From positions 37,814-101,813 of the forward strand of contig FOEZ01000014.1 in NCBI GenBank assembly GCA_900110595.1: a DNA stretch of 64,000 bases, given 5' to 3'. This document shows, one piece after another, positions 44,384-52,822 of the stretch (positions are counted from its first letter, which is position 1; each line of letters starts with the position of its first letter). Origin of the DNA: Arthrobacter sp. OV608 (GTDB taxonomy: Bacteria > Actinomycetota > Actinomycetes > Actinomycetales > Micrococcaceae). A model generated the notes under the pieces. That model ran no database searches. It was not told where the DNA came from and saw nothing but the letters and a program-made list of their open reading frames with translations. A program made the position numbers and the translations under genes.

Positions 44384-44647
44384 TTAGACGATGTCCTGGC
44401 TCTTGGCGAACCGGGTGATGGCGCGCTGGGTGCCGCGGTTGGCCAGGACCTGGATGATGGTGCTCACCGAGGCCGAGATCAGCGCGAACGTCAGCGCGGA
44501 CTGCAGGCTGGTGGGGATGTCCTCGTCCTTGCCGGTGGGCGGTTTCCGGCCGGTGGACTTTTCCCAGATGGTATTGACCAGCTTGGTCCCGACAAAGCCG
44601 GCGCCAAGGCTTATACCTGTACCGAGCAACTTGATGAAGAGGTTCAT
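44384..44647 (-). CDS. DUF4235 membrane protein
   Basis: Protein of 87 aa. ATG 44647 has AGGAG 8 nt upstream, so I reject the longer frame. Two helices (IKLLGTGISLGAGFVGTKLVNTIWEK; ALTFALISASVSTIIQVLANRG) with the WEKSTGRKPP motif of DUF4235. Function unknown. It lies downstream of the CDGSH gene by 95 nt on the same strand and may be read with that operon. Confidence 0.85.
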   Translation of the reverse strand: MNLFIKLLGTGISLGAGFVGTKLVNTIWEKSTGRKPPTGKDEDIPTSLQSALTFALISASVSTIIQVLANRGTQRAITRFAKSQDIV

Positions 44648-44742
44648 TCTTTGTACTCCTTGCGGGCGGAAAACGGGCTGTACCCAGCCTAACCGCCCAT
44701 TCTGCGGCTGTGGCACAGCAACGGCGGCGGGGTTCGAGTGCG

Positions 44743-44958
44743 TCAGGTGGCGGGTGGTTCCGTCCGGAACTTGATCATTTTGTGGGTTCCATCGCAGTAA
44801 GGCTTGATCGCCGAGGCGCCGCACCGGCACAGTGCCACGGTCTGGCGCTGCCGGGGGACCGGAGTACCGGATGGCGTCACGATGTCGAAGTCGCCCCGGA
44901 CAATCAACGGGCCGTCGGGGCACACCACGATCGAGCTTTCGGCGGGTTCCTGGTTCAT
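44743..44958 (-). CDS. CDGSH iron-sulfur protein
   Basis: Protein of 71 aa. CRCGASAIKPYCDGTH is the CDGSH motif: three Cys and one His bind a 2Fe-2S cluster. The remainder is a short beta-rich lead (DGPLIVRGDFDIVTPSG). Small bacterial CDGSH proteins carry single electrons or act as redox sensors. ATG overlaps the stop of the glycosyltransferase gene by 4 nt, so it is the third gene of a coupled set with the di-metal oxidase; I infer electron supply to that oxidase. Confidence 0.93.
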   Translation of the reverse strand: MNQEPAESSIVVCPDGPLIVRGDFDIVTPSGTPVPRQRQTVALCRCGASAIKPYCDGTHKMIKFRTEPPAT

Positions 44959-46022
44959 AGCTGCTCCTTGGGTACGTTGGCGGGCTTCAAATGGTGGTGG
45001 GCGTTCCCGAGCTTGCCGTGGTGCCGGCGCCGAAGTTGGGCTTCCGAGTGGGCTGCTGTCTTGAGCCGCGCCCCGGCGTACGGCACACCGCCGGCGAGCC
45101 TGAACCCAAGGGCCATCCAGATGCAGGCGCCCCGTTCCAGGATCCAGAGCGGGGCGAACAATGTGGCCCGGAAGGGGAAAACCGCCCTGCCCGAATGCCG
45201 CCGTCGTCCTATCTCGGCGATGAGGACCGGGGCGGCTGCCAGTGCCAGGAGGGCGGGCCGACGGCGGCCGGCGGGAAGGCGGGCAGCGCAGGCGATCACC
45301 GGGAGCAGGGCAAGTTCGACGGCGAGGCGCCGCGGCTGGGCGAAATCGTCGTAGGCCTGGCGTGTGCGCTGTTTGAGGAAGTGCCGGAACTTCGGCGGCC
45401 TGCGGGCCACCATCAGATCAGGGACAATCCTTTCCCGGCCGCCTGCGGCTTTGACGGTGCGGATCAGCTCAAGGTTCTCGAAGAGCACCGGATCGTAGCC
45501 GCCGGTAGCCAGCAGCGCGCTCCTGCGAACCGCCAGGGTGCCGGGGTAGTCCGCCGACCATGCCCGGTTGATCAGGGTCCGCGCCGTATCCCACCACGCA
45601 TGCCAGGGCAGCGGGTCAAAGTAATTCTGCGGCCGCACAATGTCTGCCGAGCTGAGGTGTTGGACGACGGCGGTGAGCGACTCGCGCGTGTAGCGGACGT
45701 CGTCGTCGGCTACCACGAGCAGTTCCGCCGCGGAGGCTCGCACGCCGGTCATCACGCCGGCCACCTTGCCGTTACCGGCCGCGCTGTTAGCGCCGCCGCC
45801 GGCGGGTTCGGGACGGATATGGCGAACTCCGGGCGGAAAGGCGGCCCGGTGCCGCTCGAACAGGCCAGGGGCGGAGCCGTCCACCACAATGACCGGGATC
45901 CACCGAAGAAGCCGCTCGAGGTAGGCCGCCAGGTCCTGCAGCTCCGAATCCCGCGCCGACCCGGCAGTCCAGCGCAGGGGCAGGATGTACTCCGCGGACG
46001 GCATCACGGGCGGGGTGCTCAT
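44955..46022 (-). CDS. GT2-family glycosyltransferase, membrane-linked
   Basis: Protein of 355 aa. An N-terminal nucleotide-sugar domain (IPVIVVDGSAPGLFERH, VVADDDVRYTRESLTAVV with the D-D-D metal motif, and an ATGGYDPVLFENLELIR acceptor region) is followed from ~residue 245 by hydrophobic segments (ELALLPVIACAARL, LLALAAAPVLIAEI, FAPLWILERGACIWMALGF). It would glycosylate a lipid or hydrophobic acceptor at the inner face. It overlaps both neighbours by 4 nt (oxidase upstream, CDGSH downstream). Confidence 0.85.
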   Translation of the reverse strand: MSTPPVMPSAEYILPLRWTAGSARDSELQDLAAYLERLLRWIPVIVVDGSAPGLFERHRAAFPPGVRHIRPEPAGGGANSAAGNGKVAGVMTGVRASAAELLVVADDDVRYTRESLTAVVQHLSSADIVRPQNYFDPLPWHAWWDTARTLINRAWSADYPGTLAVRRSALLATGGYDPVLFENLELIRTVKAAGGRERIVPDLMVARRPPKFRHFLKQRTRQAYDDFAQPRRLAVELALLPVIACAARLPAGRRRPALLALAAAPVLIAEIGRRRHSGRAVFPFRATLFAPLWILERGACIWMALGFRLAGGVPYAGARLKTAAHSEAQLRRRHHGKLGNAHHHLKPANVPKEQL

Positions 46023-47074
46023 GCTGCCGCCGGTACGGCCGCCCTCAGCGAGGTCACTCCATTTTCCCAGCTGGCCAGGAGATGGGTGGACATCCTGCCG
46101 TCGATGGCCATGGCCGCCGTCGCCCCGAACAGGACGTCGGCGAGCAGCCCGGGCTCAGCTTCCACCAGGCCGCCTGCGAGGTCGCGCCCGGCGATCTGCT
46201 CATGGACGGCGTCGGCTTCCACGTGCTCATCGAAGTAGCGGGTCACTTCAGCGTCGAAGCCGTGCCGCCTGAAGCCGTTGCCGTACAGCCGGTTGGGTTG
46301 GGAGGAGGTCATTTCATAGAGGGCCAGGTGCCCGGTGATGGCCCCGCGCAGCCGGCGGTTCAACCCGAAGAGAGACATCATGTTGACCGCCGCGAGGGAG
46401 ACGGCGGGAACGGCGTCGACGTAAGCGCCGTACTGGTCATCCATGTCCAACCCCCGCATGGTGCGGGCGAACAGCGCGCTGTGCATCCGTTCGGGGCGTC
46501 CGCCGCCGTACTCGTCGGCCTGGATTTCCACAAGGGCAGCCTTGGGCCTGCCGGTGAGGCGGGGGATGGCCCAGGTATGCGGGTCAGCTTCCTTGAGCTG
46601 GTAGATGGACTTGTGGATCAGGAACTCCTGGAGCTGGTCCAGCGTCGCCTTTTTGGCCACGAAGCGGGAGACACTGGGGCCAGTGTCGCTGGCAGCGAGG
46701 CCAAACAGGATGTCCGCCACGGCGTCACTGGTGAGCTCCGCGGCGGGCGGCACGTTGATCTCTCCGGCGGCGGAGGCGGCGGCAGCCCGGAGCGCCGCTT
46801 CGAACGGGCGCTCCATCAAGCGGCGCAGATGGATCAGCCCGGGTTCCCACTCCCACTCGTCACTGACCCCTTCCAGCCCCGAATAGTGCAGCTCGTAAAG
46901 GCAGAAGAGGGCCAGTTGGACGTCGTCGTCGCCAATGATGTCTTTGTAAGCCTTGGGCGTGGCAAGCAGGCGCAGGTCCTCGACGGCGGCGGCACCGTCG
47001 TCACTGCCGGGCGTGCAGGTGAGGGCACGGAAGAGGGTGCTGGTGATGGGACCTCGAGGTTCCGGGATCTTCAT
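46019..47074 (-). CDS. Iron-containing redox enzyme, haem-oxygenase-like di-metal oxidase (HDO)
   Basis: Protein of 351 aa. The C-terminal two thirds is an all-helical haem-oxygenase-like fold with metal ligands arranged as in HDO enzymes: LYELHYSG (Glu61, His63), VEIQADEYGGGRPERMHSALF (Glu183, Asp187/Glu188, His198), and FDEHVEADAVHEQIA (Asp282, His284, Asp288, His291). HDO enzymes (for example SznF, UndA, CADD) do O2-dependent N-oxidation, C-C cleavage or decarboxylation on small molecules. First of three overlapping genes. Substrate not predictable. Confidence 0.83.
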   Translation of the reverse strand: MKIPEPRGPITSTLFRALTCTPGSDDGAAAVEDLRLLATPKAYKDIIGDDDVQLALFCLYELHYSGLEGVSDEWEWEPGLIHLRRLMERPFEAALRAAAASAAGEINVPPAAELTSDAVADILFGLAASDTGPSVSRFVAKKATLDQLQEFLIHKSIYQLKEADPHTWAIPRLTGRPKAALVEIQADEYGGGRPERMHSALFARTMRGLDMDDQYGAYVDAVPAVSLAAVNMMSLFGLNRRLRGAITGHLALYEMTSSQPNRLYGNGFRRHGFDAEVTRYFDEHVEADAVHEQIAGRDLAGGLVEAEPGLLADVLFGATAAMAIDGRMSTHLLASWENGVTSLRAAVPAAA

Positions 47075-47131
47075 GGTGCTCCTTTGGGCGGACGGCGTTG
47101 CTGCGTCATCGACAGCGGGTTTCGGTGGGCG

Positions 47132-47644
47132 TTAGGTCTGGTTGTGCTCGTCCGGGTTCCGGGCCGGGCGGTCCATGCCCTGGCTGCCGGGAAAGGACTT
47201 ATCGCCGGGAACGGTCTTTGGCGACAGCAGGACGGCAAGGGCGATCATGGCCAGGCCCAAGGCCAGGTGCAGCCAGTTGTCCGCATTGTTTTCGGGAAGG
47301 AAGTTTGCCGGCAGGTCATCGCCCATCAGCAGGCCGTACAGCCAGAGGAAGAGGTAGGCGACGCCCCCGTAGATGAGGAAGTTCCGTCCCTGCCGGTGCG
47401 TTCTGGCCATCACCAGCCCCGCAATAGCTGTCGCCAAATGGGCGGCATTGTGCAGCACCGACACTCGGAAAACGCCGAACAGTTCTGCTTTAGAGCCGGG
47501 TCCGGCGAGGCCCAGGGAATCGAAATCGGCGGTAATGCCAGGAATGAATCCCAAGATCCCCAGCAGCAGGAAGACGATGCCCGTGGCAAGGGTGGCCTTC
47601 TGCAGGCCCGTCCTCGCTTCGGTGGCGCGGGTGCTGACCGCCAT
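47132..47644 (-). CDS. DUF4383 membrane protein
   Basis: Protein of 170 aa with four helices. FGVFRVSVLHNAAHLATAIAGL and NNADNWLHLALGLAMI are the histidine-bearing motifs of DUF4383. The C-terminal ~25 residues are polar. Function unknown. It ends 57 nt before the HDO oxidase gene on the same strand, so it could be the first gene of that operon. Confidence 0.85.
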   Translation of the reverse strand: MAVSTRATEARTGLQKATLATGIVFLLLGILGFIPGITADFDSLGLAGPGSKAELFGVFRVSVLHNAAHLATAIAGLVMARTHRQGRNFLIYGGVAYLFLWLYGLLMGDDLPANFLPENNADNWLHLALGLAMIALAVLLSPKTVPGDKSFPGSQGMDRPARNPDEHNQT

Positions 47645-47724
47645 ATGCTGTACTCCTCAAAAGCCGGGAACAACATAGTAAGCATGATTACTAATAAATG
47701 CTAAGTACGCTTCCTGCCCGGAGT

Positions 47725-47934
47725 TCACTCCTCCGGATTGTTCCAGGCGTAGGGATTGGCGTGGTGCCCGCCGTGGCGGCCCTGCTCATACCCCTGCTGC
47801 CAGGCCTTCCCGACGGCGGCCACAAGTTCTGCGAGCAGGGGATAGTAGGGATGGTCGGGGCCAATGTAGATCATTTCGTCCTCGGCTTTGTCCACCGCCG
47901 CCCGCACCTGGTTTTCCCCCAATGGACTGCTCAC
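47725..47934 (-). CDS. Hypothetical 69-aa protein
   Basis: Begins MSSPLGENQVRAAVDKAEDE, with a helix-rich middle (YYPLLAELVAAVGKAWQQGYEQGR) and a His-rich end (HGGHHANPYAWNNPEE). Codon use is like the surrounding genes, which supports a real gene. No family recognised. It follows the haem-binding-like gene by 44 nt. Confidence 0.6.
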   Translation of the reverse strand: MSSPLGENQVRAAVDKAEDEMIYIGPDHPYYPLLAELVAAVGKAWQQGYEQGRHGGHHANPYAWNNPEE

Positions 47935-47978
47935 GATGCCCCTCCCCGCCGCCGGAACTTTGCAGCTTCAACGCTGCG

Positions 47979-48530
47979 TCAGTCAGCACCCATGGAACCA
48001 AGGACTTCGCGCAGGGCCTGGACCACCATGTTGTGGTCCTGCACCTGGGGAAGCCCCGAAACGGTCACGGTTGCCACGGCGCCCACATCTGCGACGTAGA
48101 CCGGAAAGGAGCCCCCGTGGGCTGCATACCGGCTCTGGTCGAACCAGGCGTGGTCCTCGATCCTGCCGCCGCCGAGCCGTCCGCGCAGCCCCACCAGCAG
48201 GGACGGCACCTCATACCGTGCGGCGGTGCGCTGCTTGGCCCGGATCCAGAACTCGTTGTCCGGAGTGGCGCCCGGCAGGGCCACATGGAAGAGGACCTGG
48301 TCGCCCTTGGTGATGTCGATGGCGACGGGGAGCTGGTCCTCCTTGCCCAGTTCCACCAGCAGGAGCCCCAGGTTCAGGGCGTCGTCCATGGAAAACCGGG
48401 GGAACTGGAGCTCACGGATTTCGCCCTCTATCCGCGCGATGAGGGCCTGCAGGGAGCCCTCAGGCTGGGTGTCATCGGAATCGGGATCGAACTCAGTCAT
48501 ATCCGGCGCATTGGCAGTCATGGCCCACAA
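47979..48530 (-). CDS. UPF0303 / HbpS-like (haem-degrading domain) protein
   Basis: Up to 183 aa. The C-terminal ~150 residues match UPF0303: DDALNLGLLLVELG, PVAIDITKGDQVLFHVALPGATPDNEFWIRAKQ-type core, and FDQSRYAAHGGSFPV. The fold is related to haem-binding HbpS/GlcG proteins. TTG 48530 has GGAGG at good distance; ATG 48521 is nine bases inside but badly spaced, so I keep TTG. Possibly redox- or haem-related, which would suit the iron-enzyme neighbours. Confidence 0.8.
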   Translation of the reverse strand: MWAMTANAPDMTEFDPDSDDTQPEGSLQALIARIEGEIRELQFPRFSMDDALNLGLLLVELGKEDQLPVAIDITKGDQVLFHVALPGATPDNEFWIRAKQRTAARYEVPSLLVGLRGRLGGGRIEDHAWFDQSRYAAHGGSFPVYVADVGAVATVTVSGLPQVQDHNMVVQALREVLGSMGAD

Positions 48531-48600
48531 TCTACCCCTCCTCCGGTGTAAACTGGACCACGCCCAGCAGGGCTATTTATCTACCCACAGAATCAATTAA

Positions 48601-48722
48601 CGACAGGGGAGCGCCGCCGTCGGGCATCACTGGCCATGCCAGGATCCGCAGGTGGGCGCTGAGAGTGCGGACAGCCGCAGACCCTCGAACCTGATCCGGT
48701 TAGTACCGGCGCAAGGGAGTCG
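48601..48722 (+). promoter_or_regulatory. TPP riboswitch (THI element)
   Basis: Conserved boxes in order: GCGCTGAGAGTGCGG, ACCCTCGAACCTGATC, GGTTAGTACCGGCGCAAGGG. P1 is closed by CGAC (48601-48604) and GTCG (48719-48722). P2 pairs GAGCGCC with GGGCGCT, and an inserted hairpin (TGGCCATGCCA) lies between its strands, as in the P3 insertions of other bacteria. It lies in front of ykoE, a known TPP-regulon target. Confidence 0.93.
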
Positions 48723-48770
48723 AGTTCTCGAAGTCCGGCAACGGCAGTCAGTGCCCTTGCCGCACTTTCC

Positions 48771-48789
48771 CCTCCTGTTCCTCAGGAGG
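48771..48789 (+). promoter_or_regulatory. Shine-Dalgarno-hiding hairpin of the riboswitch
   Basis: CCTCCTG (48771-48777), loop TTCCT, CAGGAGG (48783-48789): a perfect 7-bp stem whose right arm is the ribosome binding site of ykoE, 5 nt from its ATG. This is an expression platform acting on translation: with TPP bound the hairpin would form and block ribosomes. Confidence 0.75.
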
Positions 48790-48794
48790 ATCAC

Positions 48795-49418
48795 ATGGCA
48801 ACAACAGCAGTAAAGAAGACCACCAGTAGGTCCTGGCGCGTCGTGGACATTGTGGTGGCGGCCTTGATCGCCGTCGCCGGCGGCGTCATCTTCTGGGCCT
48901 GGTCCCAGGGGGCTGCCGCTGTCTCGGCCCCCATGAACGCCGTCTATCCGCCCCTGACCGGCCTGATCGCCGGCGGCTGGATGATTCCGGCCGTGCTGGG
49001 CATGCTCATCATCCGCAAGCCGGGCGCCGCGCTGTTCTGCGAAACCGTGGCCGCCACCGGCGAGCTGCTGATGGGGTCGCAGTACGGTGCCTCCGTGCTG
49101 TTCTCCGGCTTTGTCCAGGGCCTGGGCGCAGAGATCATCTTCGCCATCTTCGTGTACAGGAAGTTCAACCTGCCGGTGTCGCTGCTCGCCGGTGCCGGGG
49201 CGGGCCTGTTCTGCGGCCTTAACGACTCTTTCGCCCCGTGGGGCTGGAACATCGCGTACTCGGGCGGGGACAAGCTGGCGTACATCATCTTCACGGCAGT
49301 CTCGGGTGCCATCATTGCCGGGGCACTGTCCTGGATCGCCACGCGCGGCCTGGCGAAGACCGGAGTCCTGGGCTCGTTTGCCTCGCGGAAGGCAGCAACG
49401 GAGCCAGTCTTCTCCTGA
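48795..49418 (+). CDS. ykoE: ECF transporter S component, thiamine precursor (YkoE)
   Basis: Protein of 207 aa with about five or six helices. VDIVVAALIAVAGGVIFWAW, ETVAATGELLMGSQYG and GLFCGLNDSFAPWGWNIAYS match YkoE, the substrate-binding membrane subunit for hydroxymethylpyrimidine or thiamine. Under the TPP riboswitch. Its TGA overlaps the ykoD ATG (TGATG). Confidence 0.93.
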   Translation: MATTAVKKTTSRSWRVVDIVVAALIAVAGGVIFWAWSQGAAAVSAPMNAVYPPLTGLIAGGWMIPAVLGMLIIRKPGAALFCETVAATGELLMGSQYGASVLFSGFVQGLGAEIIFAIFVYRKFNLPVSLLAGAGAGLFCGLNDSFAPWGWNIAYSGGDKLAYIIFTAVSGAIIAGALSWIATRGLAKTGVLGSFASRKAATEPVFS

Positions 49419-50971
49419 TGACCGCTCCATCCCATCACGGGGCGCCGGCTGCGGTGCGTCCGGCAGCCATCAGCGCCCGCGGTTGGGGCTGGCGGCACGC
49501 CGGACGGGCCAAACCCGCGGTCCGTGCCCTTGACCTGGACATCCAGCCGGGGGAGCGTGTGCTGCTCCTCGGCCCTTCCGGAGCGGGCAAGTCCACCCTC
49601 CTCCATGCCCTGGCGGGGGTCCTGGGCGATGTTAACGACGACGGCGAGGCCGGCGAATCCGACGAGTCCGGTTCGCTGCTGGTTGACAGTGCCTCCCCGC
49701 GGGAGCAGCGCGGCCGCGCCGGCCTGATGCAGCAGGACCCGGAGACGCAGGTGGTCCTCTCCCGGGTGGGTGACGACGTCGCCTTCGGCGCCGAGAACCT
49801 TGCGGTGCCCCGCGATGAAATCTGGACGCGCGTGCACGAGGCGCTCGACGACGTCGGCCTGTCCCACCTGCCGCTGGACCACCCAACGTCGGCCCTGTCC
49901 GGCGGGCAGAAGCAGCGGCTGGCGCTCGCCGGCATCCTTGCCATGCGGCCCGGGCTGATCCTCCTCGACGAGCCGACAGCCAACCTGGACCCTGCCGGGG
50001 TGCTGGAGGTCCGCGATGCCGTGGCGCGCTGCCTGGACAAAACCGGGGCCACCCTGGTGGTGGTGGAGCACCGGGTGTCCGTGTGGAAGGACCTGGTGGA
50101 CCGGATCGTGGTGCTGCAGCCCGGTTCGTCCACGGAGTCCGCAGTGCTTTTGGACGGTCCGCCGGACCAGGTGCTCAGCGAGGCCAGGAGCATGCTCATT
50201 GCGGCCGGTGTCTGGGTGCCGGGCTACGTTCCGGAAACCAGGCAGCGCACGGAGGGCCCGGTGCCCGGGACCGGCGACCTTCTCCTCGCCGCCGAGGAAC
50301 TGGCGGTTTCGCGGGCACGGGCCCGCCGCAAGGGGTTCCGGAAGCTGCCGCCGGTGCCCGTGCAGCAGGGCATCTCCGCGCAGGTCCGCGCCGGGCAGGC
50401 GCTGGCCATCACAGGGCCCAACGGCGCGGGAAAGTCGACGTTCGCGCTGACCCTTGCCGGGCTGTTGGAGCCAGTTGCCGGCAAGGTCTCCGCCACCCTG
50501 GCGCTCAGCCGGGGTGCGGGAATTGATCCTTACCGGTGGAAGGCGGAGCAGCTGATCGAGCGCGTGGGGACCGTTTTCCAGGAGCCTGAGCACCAGTTCG
50601 TCACCGGGAAAGTCCTGGACGAACTCCTGTTTGGTCCGCAGCATCTTGGCCACGGGGCGGAGCGGGTGGACGAGCTGCTGGAGCGGTTGCGGCTGACCGA
50701 GCTTGTTGACGCCAACCCCTATACGTTGTCCGGCGGGGAAAAGCGGCGGCTTTCCGTGGCAACGGTTCTGGCCGCGCATCCCCAGGTCCTGGTCCTGGAC
50801 GAACCCACGTTCGGCCAGGATGCCAACACCTGGGCCGAACTGGCCTCGTTCCTGTCCGAACTCCTCGACTCCGGCACCGCGGTGGTCTCGGTGACCCATG
50901 ACGCCGAGTTCACGGCGGCCCTGGGCGGGACCGAACTGCGCATGGCCGCAGCGCCGGCGGTGGCATCATGA
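49418..50971 (+). CDS. ykoD: ECF transporter double ATPase (YkoD)
   Basis: Protein of 517 aa with two ABC modules in one chain. First: LGPSGAGKSTLLHAL, LSGGQKQRLALAGI, LILLDEPTANLDP. Second: GPNGAGKSTFALTL, LSGGEKRRLSVATV, VLVLDEPTFGQD. Both Walker sets are intact. Powers uptake by YkoE with YkoC. ATG 49418 overlaps the ykoE stop; the ykoC start overlaps its own stop. Confidence 0.94.
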   Translation: MTAPSHHGAPAAVRPAAISARGWGWRHAGRAKPAVRALDLDIQPGERVLLLGPSGAGKSTLLHALAGVLGDVNDDGEAGESDESGSLLVDSASPREQRGRAGLMQQDPETQVVLSRVGDDVAFGAENLAVPRDEIWTRVHEALDDVGLSHLPLDHPTSALSGGQKQRLALAGILAMRPGLILLDEPTANLDPAGVLEVRDAVARCLDKTGATLVVVEHRVSVWKDLVDRIVVLQPGSSTESAVLLDGPPDQVLSEARSMLIAAGVWVPGYVPETRQRTEGPVPGTGDLLLAAEELAVSRARARRKGFRKLPPVPVQQGISAQVRAGQALAITGPNGAGKSTFALTLAGLLEPVAGKVSATLALSRGAGIDPYRWKAEQLIERVGTVFQEPEHQFVTGKVLDELLFGPQHLGHGAERVDELLERLRLTELVDANPYTLSGGEKRRLSVATVLAAHPQVLVLDEPTFGQDANTWAELASFLSELLDSGTAVVSVTHDAEFTAALGGTELRMAAAPAVAS

Positions 50972-51768
50972 GGCAGGAACTGAACCTGCAGGCAAACCAT
51001 GCCCTGCTGGCCCGCGCCAACCCGCTGAGCAAGTTCGCTGCTGTGTTTCTGGTGACCGCGGTACTGGCGCTCTCCATCGACTGGGTATCAGCTTCGGTAG
51101 CGCTCGTCTTTGAGCTCCTGTTGTTTCCACTGGCCGGCCTCACCCTGGCGCTGTTGTGGCAGCGGGGCTGGCCGCTGATCATCGCCGCAGCCGTGGGCGG
51201 CTGGAGCACCTCCATCCTGGCGCCGGACAGCGGAAAGACGCTGATCGACGTCGGCCTCTGGACCATGAGTGAAGGATCGCTGGAACTCGGAGCCGGTTTT
51301 ATGCTGCGCGGGCTGGCAATCGCGCTGCCGGCGGTACTGCTGATGAGCTGTACTGACCCCACTGACCTCGCCGACGCACTCGCGCAAAAGGCGCGGCTCC
51401 CACACCGCTTCGTGCTGGGAACGCTGGCAGCCATGCGACTGGTGGGATTGCTGGCTGAAGAATGGCAGACCATCGGCATGGCCCGCCGTGCCCGCGGGGT
51501 AGGCTCGCGAGGCAACGCGCTGCGGCGGGTGAAGGCCACGCTGGGGCAGAGCTTCGGACTACTGGTCCAGGCGATCCGGCGAGCGTCGCGCCTGGCGGTG
51601 ACCATGGAGGCGCGCGGCTTCGGTGGCGGAACCCGGACGTGGGCGCGCGAGTCCACCTACAGCTGGTTGGATGCGTGGGTGCTGGGCGGCGGCGTGCTCG
51701 TGGCCGGTACAGCGTTTGCAACGGCGCTCTGGGCGGGAACGTGGAATATGGTCTGGTTGGGAAGTTGA
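50968..51768 (+). CDS. ykoC: ECF transporter T component (YkoC)
   Basis: Protein of 266 aa. Membrane segments near both ends and coupling-helix motifs MARRARGVGSRG and AVTMEARGFGG (the A-R-G triplets that contact the ATPases). ATG overlaps the ykoD stop by 4 nt. Completes the ykoEDC transporter. Confidence 0.93.
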   Translation: MRQELNLQANHALLARANPLSKFAAVFLVTAVLALSIDWVSASVALVFELLLFPLAGLTLALLWQRGWPLIIAAAVGGWSTSILAPDSGKTLIDVGLWTMSEGSLELGAGFMLRGLAIALPAVLLMSCTDPTDLADALAQKARLPHRFVLGTLAAMRLVGLLAEEWQTIGMARRARGVGSRGNALRRVKATLGQSFGLLVQAIRRASRLAVTMEARGFGGGTRTWARESTYSWLDAWVLGGGVLVAGTAFATALWAGTWNMVWLGS

Positions 51769-51859
51769 CGCGGGGTCTGGCCTGACTTTTGTATGTTCGT
51801 GGTCCTGAGTGACAGCAGGCGTGGGGCTTTGAGGCAGGGCGCGCCTTTGGGGCCGGAAC

Positions 51860-52687
51860 TCAGAAGCAGGAATAGTCGTAGTCGAATCCGCCCGAAACAA
51901 ACTGGGTAAGCGTGACACGTCCGCCTGCCGTCAGCGGCGGGTTGGAACAGTTGCCCTTCGCACCCGTCACCGAGCGTGCCCCCGCCAGCCAACTGGGCAG
52001 CGAATACAGGCTGCTTGAGCTGCCGATGGTTCCCACGATCTGGCTCCATTGGGAGCCTGTCGAATAAATCCCCACACCCTTGACGTTGATGCTCCGGAAG
52101 AAGTCCGTCATGCCCTCCAGGACTGCCCGGTTGGCGTCCTTGTCTGAGGTGGACCAGCTGTTTCCGGTCTCCACGTCCAGCCACCAGACGTAGCCGGCGG
52201 GGTTGCTGATGCCCCGGATGTAGGCGTCGTCCCAGGCCTTGGCGTAGCCGTATATGTAGGCGCAGGCTTTGCCGTAGTCCTTCGGCTGGCAGGGGCCGTA
52301 GGGGTTACGGACGGGGGTGCCGGAGGGATACTCGTCACTGCTGGGCCACCACGAGCCGGCCCTGCCCGGGTTGGCGGTGTTGACGTACAGGGAAACCTTC
52401 GGCTGGGCGGTGCCGCCGGACGATGTTGCGGCCCATTTTAGTTGTTCCGCCAAGCAAGGGTTCGTAGTGTTCGCAAGGCCATTGTTTACGCCCACGATCC
52501 CGAACGCCTGGCCCTTGGGAAGGCCCGTGCCGCACTGGGGCCAGGAAACGTCATTGCCAAGGAGCGTCGAGGTTCCCGCGCCGGGAGATGGCGCAGCGGA
52601 CGCCGGCCAGGCAGGGATCAGGAGCATGGCCAGCAAGAAAGCTGCCCATGCGGCCACCGCTCGCGTGCGTGGTAGTGTCCGTGGCAT
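51860..52687 (-). CDS. Secreted GH25-like (lysozyme-type barrel) protein
   Basis: Protein of 275 aa. ATG 52687 has GGAGG 5 nt upstream; the frame is longer but I use this start. Signal peptide ~1-32 (AFLLAMLLIPAWPASAAPSP). The mature part begins GNDVSWPQC and has YVWWLDVETGNSW, the D-x-E arrangement of GH25-type barrels; four or more Cys suggest disulfides. Probably acts on cell wall glycan, though no exact family match is claimed. Divergent from the HTH-MurA gene, another wall-related gene. Confidence 0.75.
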   Translation of the reverse strand: MPRTLPRTRAVAAWAAFLLAMLLIPAWPASAAPSPGAGTSTLLGNDVSWPQCGTGLPKGQAFGIVGVNNGLANTTNPCLAEQLKWAATSSGGTAQPKVSLYVNTANPGRAGSWWPSSDEYPSGTPVRNPYGPCQPKDYGKACAYIYGYAKAWDDAYIRGISNPAGYVWWLDVETGNSWSTSDKDANRAVLEGMTDFFRSINVKGVGIYSTGSQWSQIVGTIGSSSSLYSLPSWLAGARSVTGAKGNCSNPPLTAGGRVTLTQFVSGGFDYDYSCF

Positions 52688-52807
52688 GGCCACCTCCATG
52701 GGTGCTGAGGGGAGAGATCTTCCCAGTGTCCTCGTTGAGGCGAACAGGGTCAAGAATCTACCCCAGCGGATTTCTATCGCATGTAGCGGGTAAATGTTCT
52801 CCGAAAC

Positions 52808-52822
52808 TCGCAGTATGTGCGA
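52808..52822. promoter_or_regulatory. Candidate operator before the HTH-MurA gene
   Basis: TCGCA-GTATG-TGCGA, a perfect inverted repeat, about 40 nt upstream of ATG 52863. An AT-rich -10 region (TATGAT/TATATT) follows directly before the ATG with no Shine-Dalgarno, so the transcript is probably leaderless. The HTH domain of the protein itself could bind here. Confidence 0.45.

Noticed and set aside
44955-47074. Considered a mycofactocin or carotenoid locus because of the glycosyltransferase and redox genes
   Set aside because: No radical SAM, precursor peptide, phytoene synthase or desaturase genes are present; the oxidase is of the haem-oxygenase-like type.
48601-48722. Considered as a cobalamin or other riboswitch
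   Set aside because: CTGAGA, GAACCTGATC and the GCGCAAGGG closing box are specific to the THI element, and ykoE downstream agrees.
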